Assembly: GCF_008764295.1 (NCBI RefSeq)
Contig: NZ_VTQX01000020.1
Location: forward strand, 1 to 59,456
Direction of reading: 5' to 3'
Source of the DNA: Bacillus methanolicus
Lineage (GTDB): Bacteria > Bacillota > Bacilli > Bacillales > Cytobacillaceae
Length of the DNA stretch: 59,456 nucleotides
Both the position numbers and the translations under genes were made by a program. Position 1 is the first letter of the stretch, and every line of letters starts with the position of its first letter. The notes under the pieces were generated by a model, which made no database searches, was not told the origin of the DNA, and saw only the letters and a list, made by a program, of their open reading frames with translations. Shown here piece by piece: positions 16,230 to 26,012 of this stretch.

Positions 16230-17720
16230 TTATTTGTCTACTGATGATCCGGAAGTTGCTGTCGTTTTATTACCATCAGCCCCAGGGTATTTGTATTCCT
16301 TCTCCCAGAAGTCAGCTCCTTTAATGCCAACTTTGACTGGATCAAAGATAGGATCCTTTCCAGCTTTTTTCTGTTCTTCATAATCTTTAAGTACAGCAAG
16401 CGCCGGTTTTGCTAAAAGAAGGATAGCTATAATGTTGAGCCAAGCCATACTTCCAACCCCTACATCTCCTAGAGCCCATGCCACATCGGCCGTCTTGACA
16501 CTACCATAGAGAACCATCGCAATAAAAATAAATTTTAAAAGGTACTCAGACCAAACCCTTCTTACCTTTTGGTTAATATATGCTAAATTTGTCTCAGCCA
16601 TATAGTAGTATGCCATAATCGTAGTAAATGTGAAGAACAATAAAGCGATGGCAACAAACGGTGCTCCGAAACCAGGCATTACAGATTCAACCGCAGACTG
16701 AGTATACCCTGGTCCTGGTTCCATTTCCGCTAAGTTAACAACAATTGCTTCTTCACCTTCAGGTGTAACATTGTACATTCCTGTAATTAAAATCATGAAC
16801 GCTGTAGCTGAACAAATAAACAATGTATCAATGTAAACAGAAAATGCTTGCACAAGCCCTTGCTTTGCCGGATGAGAAACTTCAGCAGCTGCGGCAGCAT
16901 GTGGTCCTGTACCTTGCCCTGCCTCATTTGAATAAACCCCGCGTTTAACTCCCCATGAAATTGCAGCACCTAAAATACCGCCAAAAGCAGAGTTCATTGC
17001 AAATGCGCTCGAAAAGATAAGTCCAAAGATTTCTGGAACTCTATCAATATTCATAATGAGAATAATAAGTGCCACGAAAATATAACCAACAGCCATTACT
17101 GGGACGACAAACTCTGCTGTTTTTGCAATACGCTTGACTCCACCAAAGATAATAATAGCTAAAATTACACAAACTGCAATTCCAGAAATCCAAGGACTTA
17201 TTCCGAAAGCTGTATTTACAGCCGTAGACATACTGTTAGATTGCACGCCTGGTAATAATGCACCAGTTGCAACAACGGTCACAATTGCAAATAAAATGGC
17301 ATACCATTTAATTCCGAGTCCCTTTTCAATATAGTAAGCTGGTCCCCCGCGGAATTGTCCATTTTGCTTTGTTTTATATACTTGCCCAAGCGTTGCCTCG
17401 ATAAACCCTGAACTTGCTCCAAGAAAAGCAATTGCCCACATCCAGAATACTGCTCCAGGTCCACCAAACGCAATCGCGGTTGCTACCCCAGCTATATTTC
17501 CTGTTCCGACTCTTCCAGCTAATGACATCGAGATCGCCTGAAAGGATGAAATTCCTGAATCTGATGCTTGGCGGTTAAACATTAATTTTCCCATATCGCC
17601 AATATGCCTAATCTGCAAAAACTTTGTTGCGATAGAGAAAACTAGACCTACACCTAAACATAAATAAACAAGCGCAGGGCTCCAAATAATCCCATTTAAC
17701 CAATTAACAAATGCTTCCAT
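16230..17720 (-). CDS. Sodium:alanine/glutamine symporter, AGCS family (AlsT-like)
   Basis: A 496-aa membrane protein with about 11 hydrophobic segments that imports a small neutral amino acid with Na+. The family signature region SMSLAGRVGTGNIAGVATAI (about residues 63-82) and FRGGPAYYIEKGLG (about 123) are present, and GVKRGVYSNEAGQGTGPHAA (about 268) is the conserved sodium/substrate region. A hydrophilic C-terminal tail (from about 445) is charged and Lys-rich. The ATG follows TAGGGGGAATTAT. It resembles B. subtilis AlsT; whether alanine, glycine or glutamine is carried is not readable. Confidence 0.9.
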   Translation of the reverse strand: MEAFVNWLNGIIWSPALVYLCLGVGLVFSIATKFLQIRHIGDMGKLMFNRQASDSGISSFQAISMSLAGRVGTGNIAGVATAIAFGGPGAVFWMWAIAFLGASSGFIEATLGQVYKTKQNGQFRGGPAYYIEKGLGIKWYAILFAIVTVVATGALLPGVQSNSMSTAVNTAFGISPWISGIAVCVILAIIIFGGVKRIAKTAEFVVPVMAVGYIFVALIILIMNIDRVPEIFGLIFSSAFAMNSAFGGILGAAISWGVKRGVYSNEAGQGTGPHAAAAAEVSHPAKQGLVQAFSVYIDTLFICSATAFMILITGMYNVTPEGEEAIVVNLAEMEPGPGYTQSAVESVMPGFGAPFVAIALLFFTFTTIMAYYYMAETNLAYINQKVRRVWSEYLLKFIFIAMVLYGSVKTADVAWALGDVGVGSMAWLNIIAILLLAKPALAVLKDYEEQKKAGKDPIFDPVKVGIKGADFWEKEYKYPGADGNKTTATSGSSVDK

Positions 17721-18078
17721 ATAATTCCCCCTAGATTTATGTAGTTCTTTTTTATTATAAATTACGCTTGTCAGAATATAAACTATTTTTTTAATAAATT
17801 TTTAATTTTTAGAAAATGAACTCCTCTTTCAATATTGCTAGTTTACAATAATAAATTCAAATGTTTTACTTATTAAAAGTGAAAATTCACTTAACACAAT
17901 TCAGCAATATTGTTATTTTAACATTTTACCACGATGATGACCGAATTATATAAAATAGCAGATAAATAGCGATAATAACGAATTGATCCCATTTATGATG
18001 TCTTCTGCCTTTTTAAAACAAACCACTTGGAAATACGATACTATTTTTTAGTTATCCCCTTACACTCATTTAGAAGAT
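17721..18078. other. Intergenic region between the symporter and htpG
   Basis: About 360 AT-rich bases upstream of the symporter and downstream of htpG. A minus-strand TATAAT-like hexamer lies near 17755, but I found no matching -35. No gene or RNA recognised. Confidence 0.4.
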
Positions 18079-18111
18079 AAAAAACAGCCTCCACCACCGT
18101 GGGAGGCTGTT
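18079..18111 (-). terminator. Terminator of htpG
   Basis: AACAGCCTCC (18083-18092) pairs with GGAGGCTGTT (18102-18111). On the minus strand the stem is followed by TTTTATC. It lies 7 bases past the stop. Confidence 0.9.
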
Positions 18112-18117
18112 CATATC

Positions 18118-19992
18118 TTAAAGCATGACTTTACAAATATCGTTCGTAAATTCAACTGGATCTTGGATCGGCAAGCCTTCAATAAGAAGTGCTTGATTAT
18201 ATAGTAAATTTGTATACAAGCTTAATTTTTCTTTATCATTTGCAAAAGCATTCTTTAATGCTTCAAATACTTCATGGTTAGAGTTTATCTCAAGAATTTT
18301 ATCTGCTTTTACATTTTGGTTATCCGGCATTGCATTAAGGACTTTTTCCATTTCGATCGTTACTTCTCCATCAGCTGTTAAACATACCGGATGGGATTTC
18401 AACCGCTTTGAAACGCGAACATCCTTTACTTTCCCTGCAAGAATGTCTTTCATTTCATTGAAAAGTTCCTTATTCTCTTCGTCTTTACTCTCCGTATCTG
18501 TTTCATTTTCCTCAATACCAAGGTCACCGCTGGAAACAGACTTAAATTCTTTTTCTTGATAAGTCATGAGCATTTTGATAGCGAATTCATCAATATCCTC
18601 TGTAAAATAAAGAATCTCATAGCCTTTATCAGCCACCAGCTCTGTTTGTGGTAATTTCTCGATCCGTTCAATCGATTCACCAGTCGCATAATAAATGTAC
18701 TTTTGCTCCTCTGGCATTCTGGAAATATACTCATCCAATGTGACCATCTTTTTTTCCTTAGAGGAATAGAACATCAACAAATCTTGAAGGGTTTCTTTAT
18801 TCGCACCAAAATCACTGTACACTCCAAATTTCAATTGTCTTCCAAATGCTTTATAAAAAATTTCATACTTATCCCGTTCGTTTTTCAAGAGAGATTGAAG
18901 TTCGCCTTTAATTTTCTTATTAATGTTTTTCGCGATTAATTTTAATTGGCGATCATGCTGGAGCATTTCTCTTGAAATATTCAAAGAAAGATCCTCAGAA
19001 TCTACCAATCCTTTTACAAAACTAAAATAATCAGGAAGCAGATCTGAGCATTTATTCATTATTAATACTCCATTTGAGTACAGTTCAAGTCCTTTTTCGT
19101 ATTCTTTTGAATAATAATCAAATGGAATGTTTTCCGGAATATAAAGAATTGCATTGTAGCGAATCGTTCCATCAACACTAATATGGATATGCTTCAACGG
19201 TTTATCAAAGCCGTAGCGTTTTTCATTATAAAAATTCTCATAATCTTCAGTTGTCAATTCACTTTTATTTTTTCTCCAAATCGGAACCATGCTATTTATG
19301 GTTTCTTCTTCAACATAGTCCTCATATTGATCTTCGCTACCTTCCTTCTTCCGGCTTTTTGTGAGATCCATTTTAATTGGGTAACGAATAAAATCTGAGT
19401 ATTTTTTTATAATCGTTTGCAGACGATACCCGTCTAAATATTCATCATAGGATTCTTCTTCGTCATTTTCTTTCATTTTTAAAATAATCTCTGTGCCAAC
19501 TTCATCCTTCTCGGTTCGTTCGATTGTGTAGCCATCTGCCCCTTCTGATTGCCATTTATAAGCCTCATCACTCCCAAGCGCTCGGCTTATAACTGTCACA
19601 ACATCAGCAACCATGAAAGCAGCATAAAAACCAACGCCAAATTGACCAATAATATCATGTCCATCTTTAATTTCATTTTCTGTTTTAAAAGCTAAAGAGC
19701 CACTTTTAGCAATAACGCCAAGATTATTTTCAAGCTCTTCCTTCGTCATCCCTATACCAGTATCTATGATTTTTAATGTCCGATCATCTTTATTAGCCAC
19801 TACTTTAATGTAATAGTCATCCTGGTTAAAGGTTAGTTCCTCATCAGTTAAAGCCTTATAATAAATTTTATCAATTGCATCGCTTGCATTGGAGATTAAT
19901 TCTCTTAAAAACACTTCCTTTTGAGAATAAATAGAGTTAATCATCATTTCTAATAACCGTTTAGATTCTGCCTGAAACTGCCTCTTTTCCAT
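18118..19992 (-). CDS. htpG: Chaperone HtpG (Hsp90)
   Basis: Cytosolic ATP-dependent Hsp90 dimer that remodels client proteins in stress. A 624-aa protein, the normal bacterial length. The GHKL ATPase domain has [26 protein letters not shown], and [18 protein letters not shown]. The middle domain carries [19 protein letters not shown] and the catalytic-arginine region [15 protein letters not shown]. The C-terminal dimerisation part ends with [16 protein letters not shown], without an MEEVD tail, as expected in bacteria. The ATG follows GGGAAGGAGC. A sigma-A promoter and a perfect CIRCE operator lie directly upstream, so HrcA control is indicated, unlike B. subtilis htpG, which is reported CIRCE-independent. 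Confidence 0.96.
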   Translation of the reverse strand: MEKRQFQAESKRLLEMMINSIYSQKEVFLRELISNASDAIDKIYYKALTDEELTFNQDDYYIKVVANKDDRTLKIIDTGIGMTKEELENNLGVIAKSGSLAFKTENEIKDGHDIIGQFGVGFYAAFMVADVVTVISRALGSDEAYKWQSEGADGYTIERTEKDEVGTEIILKMKENDEEESYDEYLDGYRLQTIIKKYSDFIRYPIKMDLTKSRKKEGSEDQYEDYVEEETINSMVPIWRKNKSELTTEDYENFYNEKRYGFDKPLKHIHISVDGTIRYNAILYIPENIPFDYYSKEYEKGLELYSNGVLIMNKCSDLLPDYFSFVKGLVDSEDLSLNISREMLQHDRQLKLIAKNINKKIKGELQSLLKNERDKYEIFYKAFGRQLKFGVYSDFGANKETLQDLLMFYSSKEKKMVTLDEYISRMPEEQKYIYYATGESIERIEKLPQTELVADKGYEILYFTEDIDEFAIKMLMTYQEKEFKSVSSGDLGIEENETDTESKDEENKELFNEMKDILAGKVKDVRVSKRLKSHPVCLTADGEVTIEMEKVLNAMPDNQNVKADKILEINSNHEVFEALKNAFANDKEKLSLYTNLLYNQALLIEGLPIQDPVEFTNDICKVML

Positions 19993-20022
19993 AACCTTGC
20001 TCCTTCCCGAACTTTTGATAGT

Positions 20023-20049
20023 TTAGCACTCTTACCTCAAGAGTGCTAA
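20023..20049 (-). promoter_or_regulatory. CIRCE operator (HrcA site) of htpG
   Basis: TTAGCACTC - 9 bases - GAGTGCTAA, identical to the CIRCE consensus on both arms. It covers the region just downstream of the htpG -10 and ends 31 bases before the ATG. Confidence 0.95.
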
Positions 20050-20060
20050 CATCCATAATT

Positions 20061-20089
20061 TAAATATCACATAAATCAGAAAGTGTCAA
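20061..20089 (-). promoter_or_regulatory. Predicted sigma-A promoter of htpG
   Basis: Minus strand TTGACA (20084-20089), 17-base spacer, TATTTA (20061-20066); CIRCE begins 11 bases downstream. Confidence 0.7.
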
Positions 20090-20204
20090 TTAACAACCTC
20101 CAAACAAAAATTAAGTACACTGAAAAAAATGTTTTTTCATTTCTCCCTCTCCATATTTATTTGTCATTTCTTGACGGAATTGTGGTTCAATTACATTGAT
20201 TTAC

Positions 20205-20312
20205 GCACTAGGGTTTGCGTTCGCACGATCCTCCTCCGAGCAGTCGTTCGTGCGGTATTTCGACCGCGGAAAACGCCACCACCTTCCCACTACTCAACCT
20301 GCCCGTGCTACC
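20205..20312. other. GC-rich patch of unknown origin
   Basis: About 105 bases visibly richer in G+C than the flanks, with CGCACGA/TCGTGCG arms (20229-20258 region) and a CCGCGG. Short open frames cross it but have no ribosome binding site or recognisable product. A degenerate copy of the 12-59 and 6558 hairpin sequence follows at about 20325-20370. It may be a remnant or a repeat. Confidence 0.4.
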
Positions 20313-20463
20313 TATATCTATATTAAAAAGAAAAGAGACATAGGCAAATTCAAATATCTTGATTTCTATCAGAACGCTGAATAGGTCATTTTTCTACCAT
20401 TCATATGATAGAATAATGGGTGCGGGCAAATATCACGAGCATAATACAAGCAGGAGGATTTAA

Positions 20464-21624
20464 TTGAAAAACTTACTTATTTCGATCACTGTAATTCTAA
20501 TTTTAGTTGGCTGCAATGTCCAACAGCCTTCGAGCAACTTTGATAAAAATCCAGCATCAGCAAACTTAGATATATCGAACAAAAACCATTCTCCTAATGG
20601 TGAACTGAATGTTCATTTTTTAGATGTTGGTCAAGCTGACGCTACTCTCTTTCAAGTAACAGAAAACGAAAAGCAATATGTAATTTTAATCGACTCAGGA
20701 GACTTCACCGGAAATGAAGTTGTTAGCTATCTTGAAGAAGCTGGAATTGATAAAATCAATATCGCCATTGGCACGCATCCAGATGCAGATCATATTGGGC
20801 AGTTGGATCAAGTGCTTAATCAATTTGACGTCGATGAGGTATGGTTTTCAGGCAACACAAGTCAATCTGATACTTTCCAGCGTGTCCTAATAGCAATAAA
20901 TGAAAATGACATTGATTATGTTGAACCAAGAATGGGTGAAAGCTATGAGCTTGGACCTCTACAAATAGATATTCTATATCCACAAGAAATCAGTGGGAAG
21001 ACAAATGAAGAATCAATTTCCATGAAAATAACATTTGGTGAAGTCCGTTTTATTTTTACAGGGGATGCAGACAAAAAGAGCGAAAAAGAAATGATTGAAA
21101 GTGGTGCTCAATTACAAGCAACCTTTTTGCAGCTGGGTCATCACGGCTCATCTACCTCTACGAGCGAAGAATTTTTACAAGCAGTCCGACCTGAGGTCGC
21201 CATATACAGTGCTGGAACCGGCAACTCATATGGTCACCCCCATGAAGAAGTCGTATCCCTTATCAAAAAATCAGGAATTGCACTTTATGGAACAGACGTT
21301 GATGGTACAATTATTATTACTACCGATGGGAAAACGTACACGGTAAAGACAAAAAAGTCCGGACAAGTACCAGCGAAAAAGACATTTGAGCAGCCAAGCA
21401 AAACGGACTTACAAAATGAAGCTAATGAGAGTTGCATCGATATAAACACTGCTACAGCAGAAGAAATTGAAGACATCGTCCATATTGGTCCAGAACGGGC
21501 GCATGATTTAATTACTTTAAGGCCTTACTATTCTATTGAGGATCTGGAAAAGATTAATGGAATTGGACCGGCACGAGTCGATGATATTAAAAAAGAAGGA
21601 TTAGCTTGTATAGGAGTGAATTGA
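20464..21624 (+). CDS. Metallo-beta-lactamase-fold / helix-hairpin-helix lipoprotein (ComEC-like)
   Basis: A 386-aa surface protein. Signal peptide with lipobox LVGC (Cys about residue 17) predicts a lipid anchor outside the membrane. Residues about 45-295 are a ComEC/Rec2-type metallo-beta-lactamase domain: NVHFLDVGQADATLFQ, then THPDADHIGQL with the metal-binding HxDxDH, then FTGDADKKSE, and LGHHGSSTSTSEEFL. Residues about 322-385 are a ComEA-like helix-hairpin-helix: INTATAEEIEDIVHIGPERA and LEKINGIGPARVDDIK. The domains suggest a DNA- or nucleotide-cleaving extracellular enzyme, but activity is inferred. The start is TTG after CAGGAGG. The DUF3006 gene follows one base after the stop. Confidence 0.85.
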   Translation: MKNLLISITVILILVGCNVQQPSSNFDKNPASANLDISNKNHSPNGELNVHFLDVGQADATLFQVTENEKQYVILIDSGDFTGNEVVSYLEEAGIDKINIAIGTHPDADHIGQLDQVLNQFDVDEVWFSGNTSQSDTFQRVLIAINENDIDYVEPRMGESYELGPLQIDILYPQEISGKTNEESISMKITFGEVRFIFTGDADKKSEKEMIESGAQLQATFLQLGHHGSSTSTSEEFLQAVRPEVAIYSAGTGNSYGHPHEEVVSLIKKSGIALYGTDVDGTIIITTDGKTYTVKTKKSGQVPAKKTFEQPSKTDLQNEANESCIDINTATAEEIEDIVHIGPERAHDLITLRPYYSIEDLEKINGIGPARVDDIKKEGLACIGVN

Positions 21625-21625
21625 C

Positions 21626-21883
21626 ATGAAAGCCTATATTGATCGCTTTGAAGAAAGCTATGCTGTGCTCTTACTTGAAGAAAGTAAGAAACAGTATATA
21701 AAGCCGATCGACCACTTGCCATTAGGTTCTTCTCCAGGAATGTGGTTAACGTTGACGTTAAAAAATAACGAAATAATAAAAATGGAGCTAGACGAAGAAA
21801 GTACAAACTCGGCCAAAAAATCGGTTGAGCACCTAATGGCTCAACTTCGTGCTAAGAAAAAGGAAAGTAAATTCAAAAAATAA
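21626..21883 (+). CDS. DUF3006 protein, partner of the MBL-HhH lipoprotein
   Basis: An 85-aa protein starting MKAYIDRFEESYAVLLLEES, which fits the DUF3006 pattern (xIDRxExxxAVLLLEE). It has a predicted beta-rich first half and a Lys-rich C-terminal helix (MAQLRAKKKESKFKK). Its ATG lies one base after the TGA of the preceding gene, so the two are translationally coupled. DUF3006 genes are often found next to ComEC-like metallo-hydrolases, as here. Function unknown. Confidence 0.8.
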   Translation: MKAYIDRFEESYAVLLLEESKKQYIKPIDHLPLGSSPGMWLTLTLKNNEIIKMELDEESTNSAKKSVEHLMAQLRAKKKESKFKK

Positions 21884-21969
21884 AAATGCTATAAACCGAG
21901 CATATTTGTGCACATTGGACGTAAAACTCATTCACAAAATCGTTCGCTCGCTTCCATCCAAATTTTTAA

Positions 21970-22011
21970 AGGTGGACATACGTGAATTAACTTACCTCAC
22001 GATGTCCACCT
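21970..22011 (-). terminator. Terminator of the TetR/dual-ABC operon
   Basis: AGGTGGACAT.CGTGA and TCACG.ATGTCCACCT form a long stem; on the minus strand TTTAAAAATTT follows. It ends 9 bases past the last gene. Confidence 0.75.
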
Positions 22012-22019
22012 CGTTCATA

Positions 22020-22781
22020 TTAAAAATCCATTTTAGCTAACCAGCGTGAAAGCAATTCTTCTCTCTCTCGTAGATCATTTTTATTCAATTGATATTTCCC
22101 CAGCTTCTTTTCTCCGACTAGATTTCCATCTAGCATATACAGAACCCGTTCTGTTTTGGCTGCAACTTTTAAATCATGTGTCACCAATAAAATAGCAGTC
22201 CCTGTCTGATTGAATTCAATTAAAAGTTCCATGATTTCCGCTGCTGCTTTTGAATTTAGCGCACCGGTCGGCTCATCGGCAAAAACAATTTTTGGCTGAT
22301 TAATAAGCGCTCGACAAATGGCAACTCTTTGTAGCTGCCCTCCCGAAGCTTGAGTGATATCATGATCTTTCAGTGATAAAATCCCTGTTTTTTCCATCAA
22401 TTCAATTGCTCTTTTATTTATCAATTCTCGACTATTGTTTTCCGCCAAATAAGCCGATAAAACAATATTATCGAAAATGGACAGATTTTTTAATAAATGG
22501 ATTTGCTGAAAAATAAACCCCATTTCATTTAATCGTAATCTTGACAATTCCTTTTCAGGGAGCAACGTTATTTCCTGTCCATCTAATTTTACATGTCCTT
22601 TAGTTGCCTTATCCATTCCACTTATATTATAGAGCAATGTTGATTTTCCAGAGCCTGAAGGACCCATAATTGAAACAAATTCTCCTTCGCTCACCTGAAG
22701 ATTCACTGATTTTAATATTTGACCACTTTCTTTATCACCCGTAAATTTAGTAAGTTCCTTCGCTTCCAGTATCGTATTCAT
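22020..22781 (-). CDS. ABC ATPase of the MacB/LolD-BceA type
   Basis: A 253-aa ATPase that should pair with the FtsX-type permease encoded just upstream. Walker A GPSGSGKST (about residue 40), Q-loop FIFQQIHL, Walker B IVFADEPTGALNSK, H-loop VTHDLKVA. The ABC signature is degenerate, ASGGQLQR for the usual LSGGQQQR. The conserved ADEPTGALNS identifies the MacB/LolD/BceA branch. The ATG follows GGAGGGAAG. Last gene of the operon starting with TetR at 27616. Confidence 0.9.
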   Translation of the reverse strand: MNTILEAKELTKFTGDKESGQILKSVNLQVSEGEFVSIMGPSGSGKSTLLYNISGMDKATKGHVKLDGQEITLLPEKELSRLRLNEMGFIFQQIHLLKNLSIFDNIVLSAYLAENNSRELINKRAIELMEKTGILSLKDHDITQASGGQLQRVAICRALINQPKIVFADEPTGALNSKAAAEIMELLIEFNQTGTAILLVTHDLKVAAKTERVLYMLDGNLVGEKKLGKYQLNKNDLREREELLSRWLAKMDF

Positions 22782-22799
22782 TCTTCACTTCCCTCCTAA

Positions 22800-25139
22800 T
22801 TAATCTGCATTCATCTCAGAAATTTTATTGTTTGCAATTGAGTTTGTACTGATTAGTGTTGTAACCGTAACAGCTATTAATAAAAGGAATGGACAAAGAA
22901 GATATGCATGAACAGGATTAATTACAAACTCAATCCTTGCAGCACCCAGCATTGACCATAAAGCACTGACAAAGTTCTGTCCAACGGTATTCGCCAAAAT
23001 CGTTCCGGATAAAATTGCTGCAAATAATACTATAAGTAGTCGCATGACATATTGCCCTTGAATATCCCTTAACGAGAATCCGATACTTCGTAATATAGCA
23101 TTTTGTGATGAATCCTTTGCAACAATCATTTTCACAAAGAGTGTTGAAATTAAAATAGAGATTCCTAATGTAATGACAATCGCTATAATCGTTAATAGTC
23201 TTAACTGTTCAATTGTACCGCCTAGCGTTTCTGCTAAATAACCCTTTATATCTGTTACTTTAGCCGGGTGAAAAACTTTTGTATACTCCTTTATCTTCTC
23301 TGAAACGTCCACATCATTCACTAAATTCAAACTAATAACGTACCATATCGCTTGTTCATGATCAGTTGGAAAAATCGCTTTTGCAGTTCGACCTCCATTT
23401 GTTATATCCTGATAAATGCCACTTACAATCAAATCTTTCATTTCGCCATTGACCTCTAGCTGGAGAATATCTCCGACGTCCTTATTTAACTCCTCACTGT
23501 TTAAATACGATAGAGCAATTTCATTTTCTTTATTCGGTATATTTCCTTTTAAATACTCCAATGGGAAAAGGGACATATCTCCTGTCTCAACATTCATATT
23601 TTCTAATCGTCCATCACTACCGGCTACTTTCAGCCGCTTTACTACTAGCGAAGTGAATTTTTCAACATCAGCATCCTTTTCAATATAGGTGAGAATATCA
23701 CCAAACCGTGCGCTCATATCTTCAGACTGCTGGAGGTCAATCCTTAAGTCGCTTTTTCCTATTCCCATATAGTTGATAAAACTGGAAGACTGTATTGTAT
23801 TCAAAAAATTCACAGGTACAATCATGATAAAGGTGCAGATAATGTAAACAACAAATAATAATAGATACATTCTTCCTCTACTAAATAAATCTTTTATTGC
23901 TAGCAAAAGATTGATAGGAACGAACCGATTTTTATGGATAGGAAAATTACCCTGTCCTTTTGATATCCTACCCGTCTTCCCAGCCCGAAGCGCCTCTACT
24001 GTACTAATATGATTAAATTTTCTTAGCGTCATTCGGCAACAGACAAGGCAAAAAATAAATATTAAAAAAGCTGCCACAAAAGGAGTGCCATAATCGACAA
24101 TATTTCTTGGAACCAATCCTAAATAAGTAGCCATATTTCGTGTAAACAGCGGGCTAAACCATAGAGACATAAGATAGCCAAACAGGGAGGCGGTTGCTGC
24201 AATGACTACATATTTGCTCATATATATTTTTTTCATGTATGCTTGGTTGATTCCAATTGCTTTCATAACGCCGATCTCCCGATAGTCTTCTTCCAATGTT
24301 GCCAATATCGTCAATCTTAAGCATAAAACAGCGATAACGATAAGCAGTAAACTAATAAAAATTATCGTAACTGCCAAAACGCCCTCCGTAAGACCATTTA
24401 GTATTTTAAAAGTTTGGTAATCAAGAGTGGGCCCGCCGCTTGGCAGTGGAGATTCTTGATAAGACTGACTAAAATTATTCAATTGCTCAATATCCTTTAG
24501 TAGAAATTCGATTAAATATTCGCTCTCTTTTATATGAACTTTCAATAGTTGATAATCTTCATCACTGACTAAAAATCTCTTCGAATGAACCATGGAAGGA
24601 TTCATAAGTGAATCACGGAGAAAATGAGATATTGTAAATGTAATCCTTTCATTCCCATTTATAATGCTCACTTCATCACCTATTTGCAATTGATCACGCA
24701 CCATATAGTAAACAGGAACTGCGATTTCACCAGAAGAAAGTTGAATCAACTCATTTTCTAGATCGAGTAAATAATCAAATGCCTCGTTTTGTTTCACAAA
24801 GCTTATATCCATGACACTGTTTATTTCAGGCTCCTGCTTATTCCCAAGCAATAGCTTAGTCCCATCGATGTTAAGCATCTCTACAGTTTGCTGCTTGCTC
24901 ACAAACGGATGGTTCATTGCCCAATCCTCTATTTCCTGTTTGTTTATTTCTCCTGCATGCATCTGCACAAAATGAGGGGTTTCCGCTTTCGTAAATAAAT
25001 AGTCCATCGACTGAAATAACTTACTAATCATCCCTGTTCCACTGGCAGCAAGAATGGCTGCCAGAAATACAAATAGAAATAAAACACTAGTAATGCTTTT
25101 CTTCTTTCGCAAATCTCTTCGCAATATTTTTATAAGCAC
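22800..25139 (-). CDS. FtsX-family ABC permease with two FtsX modules
   Basis: A 779-aa membrane protein. One N-terminal helix (about residues 17-37) leads to an extracellular region (about 40-250). Three helices with the FtsX core IGVMKAIGINQAYMKKIYMSKY follow, then a helix near 420, a second extracellular region (440-640), and a second FtsX core ILRSIGFSLRDIQGQYVMRL with C-terminal helices. This layout fits macrolide/peptide or lipid exporters of the MacB/BceB class. The frame opens with TTG at 25163, but GGAAGGGAG is well placed for the GTG at 25139. It lies between the ABC-2 permease and its own ATPase. Substrate unknown. Confidence 0.87.
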   Translation of the reverse strand: MLIKILRRDLRKKKSITSVLFLFVFLAAILAASGTGMISKLFQSMDYLFTKAETPHFVQMHAGEINKQEIEDWAMNHPFVSKQQTVEMLNIDGTKLLLGNKQEPEINSVMDISFVKQNEAFDYLLDLENELIQLSSGEIAVPVYYMVRDQLQIGDEVSIINGNERITFTISHFLRDSLMNPSMVHSKRFLVSDEDYQLLKVHIKESEYLIEFLLKDIEQLNNFSQSYQESPLPSGGPTLDYQTFKILNGLTEGVLAVTIIFISLLLIVIAVLCLRLTILATLEEDYREIGVMKAIGINQAYMKKIYMSKYVVIAATASLFGYLMSLWFSPLFTRNMATYLGLVPRNIVDYGTPFVAAFLIFIFCLVCCRMTLRKFNHISTVEALRAGKTGRISKGQGNFPIHKNRFVPINLLLAIKDLFSRGRMYLLLFVVYIICTFIMIVPVNFLNTIQSSSFINYMGIGKSDLRIDLQQSEDMSARFGDILTYIEKDADVEKFTSLVVKRLKVAGSDGRLENMNVETGDMSLFPLEYLKGNIPNKENEIALSYLNSEELNKDVGDILQLEVNGEMKDLIVSGIYQDITNGGRTAKAIFPTDHEQAIWYVISLNLVNDVDVSEKIKEYTKVFHPAKVTDIKGYLAETLGGTIEQLRLLTIIAIVITLGISILISTLFVKMIVAKDSSQNAILRSIGFSLRDIQGQYVMRLLIVLFAAILSGTILANTVGQNFVSALWSMLGAARIEFVINPVHAYLLCPFLLLIAVTVTTLISTNSIANNKISEMNAD

Positions 25140-25169
25140 CGAGTTTCTCCCTTCCTCTTTCAAGAAAAT

Positions 25170-26006
25170 CTATTGCTGGAAAATATCCTTTTGCACGTTT
25201 GAACGATCAATCAACGTAAAGTCCACCTTCGAAAAAGCTGCTGTCGCCAGAATTAAGCATAATAGTCCAAATAGAAAAACAATTATAATGCTTAGTTGTG
25301 GCGTAATGATAAAACTGTTCACCTGAAAGGCTAATTGTTCTGATAACAATTCATCTACAGGTACAGACATTTTTTCCAAACTTATCGTACGGAAAAAAGC
25401 TGTCGCATACGTCATTGGATTTATAAGGGCAACATATTGTAAGCCATTTGGCAGAAGACTAAGCGGAACATAAACGCCGCACAAAAAGGTTATTGGTGTT
25501 GTAATCGCTATAGAAGCAATCTGGAAGGTTTGTGCATTTTTGACAATTGTCGCAACCCATAATCCAAATGCGGAAAAAACCAGACCGACAAAAATCATAT
25601 AACAAATAAGTGCAAGCGGAGTAAAGATTGAGCGATAAGTCATGCCAATAAAAGAGCCGACGATTAGAATAAGCATCCCTTGAAATGTGGCAATTGTTGT
25701 TGAGGCAAAAATTTGTCCAAGCGCGATTTCAATTCGCTTCACTGGACTAACCAGCACCTCCTTCATATAACCAGAAACGATATCGTCAATTGTGGAGGTT
25801 GCGATATTCAACGATGTTTGAAAAACAACAATAATGACAATCCCGGCTAAGACATAATGTATATGATTGTTGATCGAAACACTCTCAAATAATGTGCTTA
25901 ATAAATACAAGTAGAAAAATGGCAAAACAACAAGCAATACTAATTGTAGACGATTTCGAAAAAATAGTTTTACATTTCTTAACCATAGTGCAGTTATAAT
26001 TCTCAA
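25170..26006 (-). CDS. ABC-2 type permease (DrrB/NodJ-like)
   Basis: A 278-aa membrane protein with six hydrophobic segments. It contains the ABC-2 signature stretch FLCGVYVPLSLLPNGLQYVA followed by INPMTYATAFFR, typical of daunorubicin-resistance DrrB and related exporters. The start is TTG after GGGGGTAAG, which overlaps the end of the ATPase gene, so it is coupled with it. Together they form one complete exporter, followed by a second exporter in the same operon. Confidence 0.88.
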   Translation of the reverse strand: MRIITALWLRNVKLFFRNRLQLVLLVVLPFFYLYLLSTLFESVSINNHIHYVLAGIVIIVVFQTSLNIATSTIDDIVSGYMKEVLVSPVKRIEIALGQIFASTTIATFQGMLILIVGSFIGMTYRSIFTPLALICYMIFVGLVFSAFGLWVATIVKNAQTFQIASIAITTPITFLCGVYVPLSLLPNGLQYVALINPMTYATAFFRTISLEKMSVPVDELLSEQLAFQVNSFIITPQLSIIIVFLFGLLCLILATAAFSKVDFTLIDRSNVQKDIFQQ

Positions 26007-26012
26007 ATCTAC

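Noticed and set aside
17134..17334. Frames on the opposite strand of the symporter
   Set aside because: Shadows of the strongly conserved AGCS frame.
20129..20384. Two short open frames across the GC-rich patch
   Set aside because: No SD, no recognisable domain, and composition typical of chance frames in GC-rich sequence.
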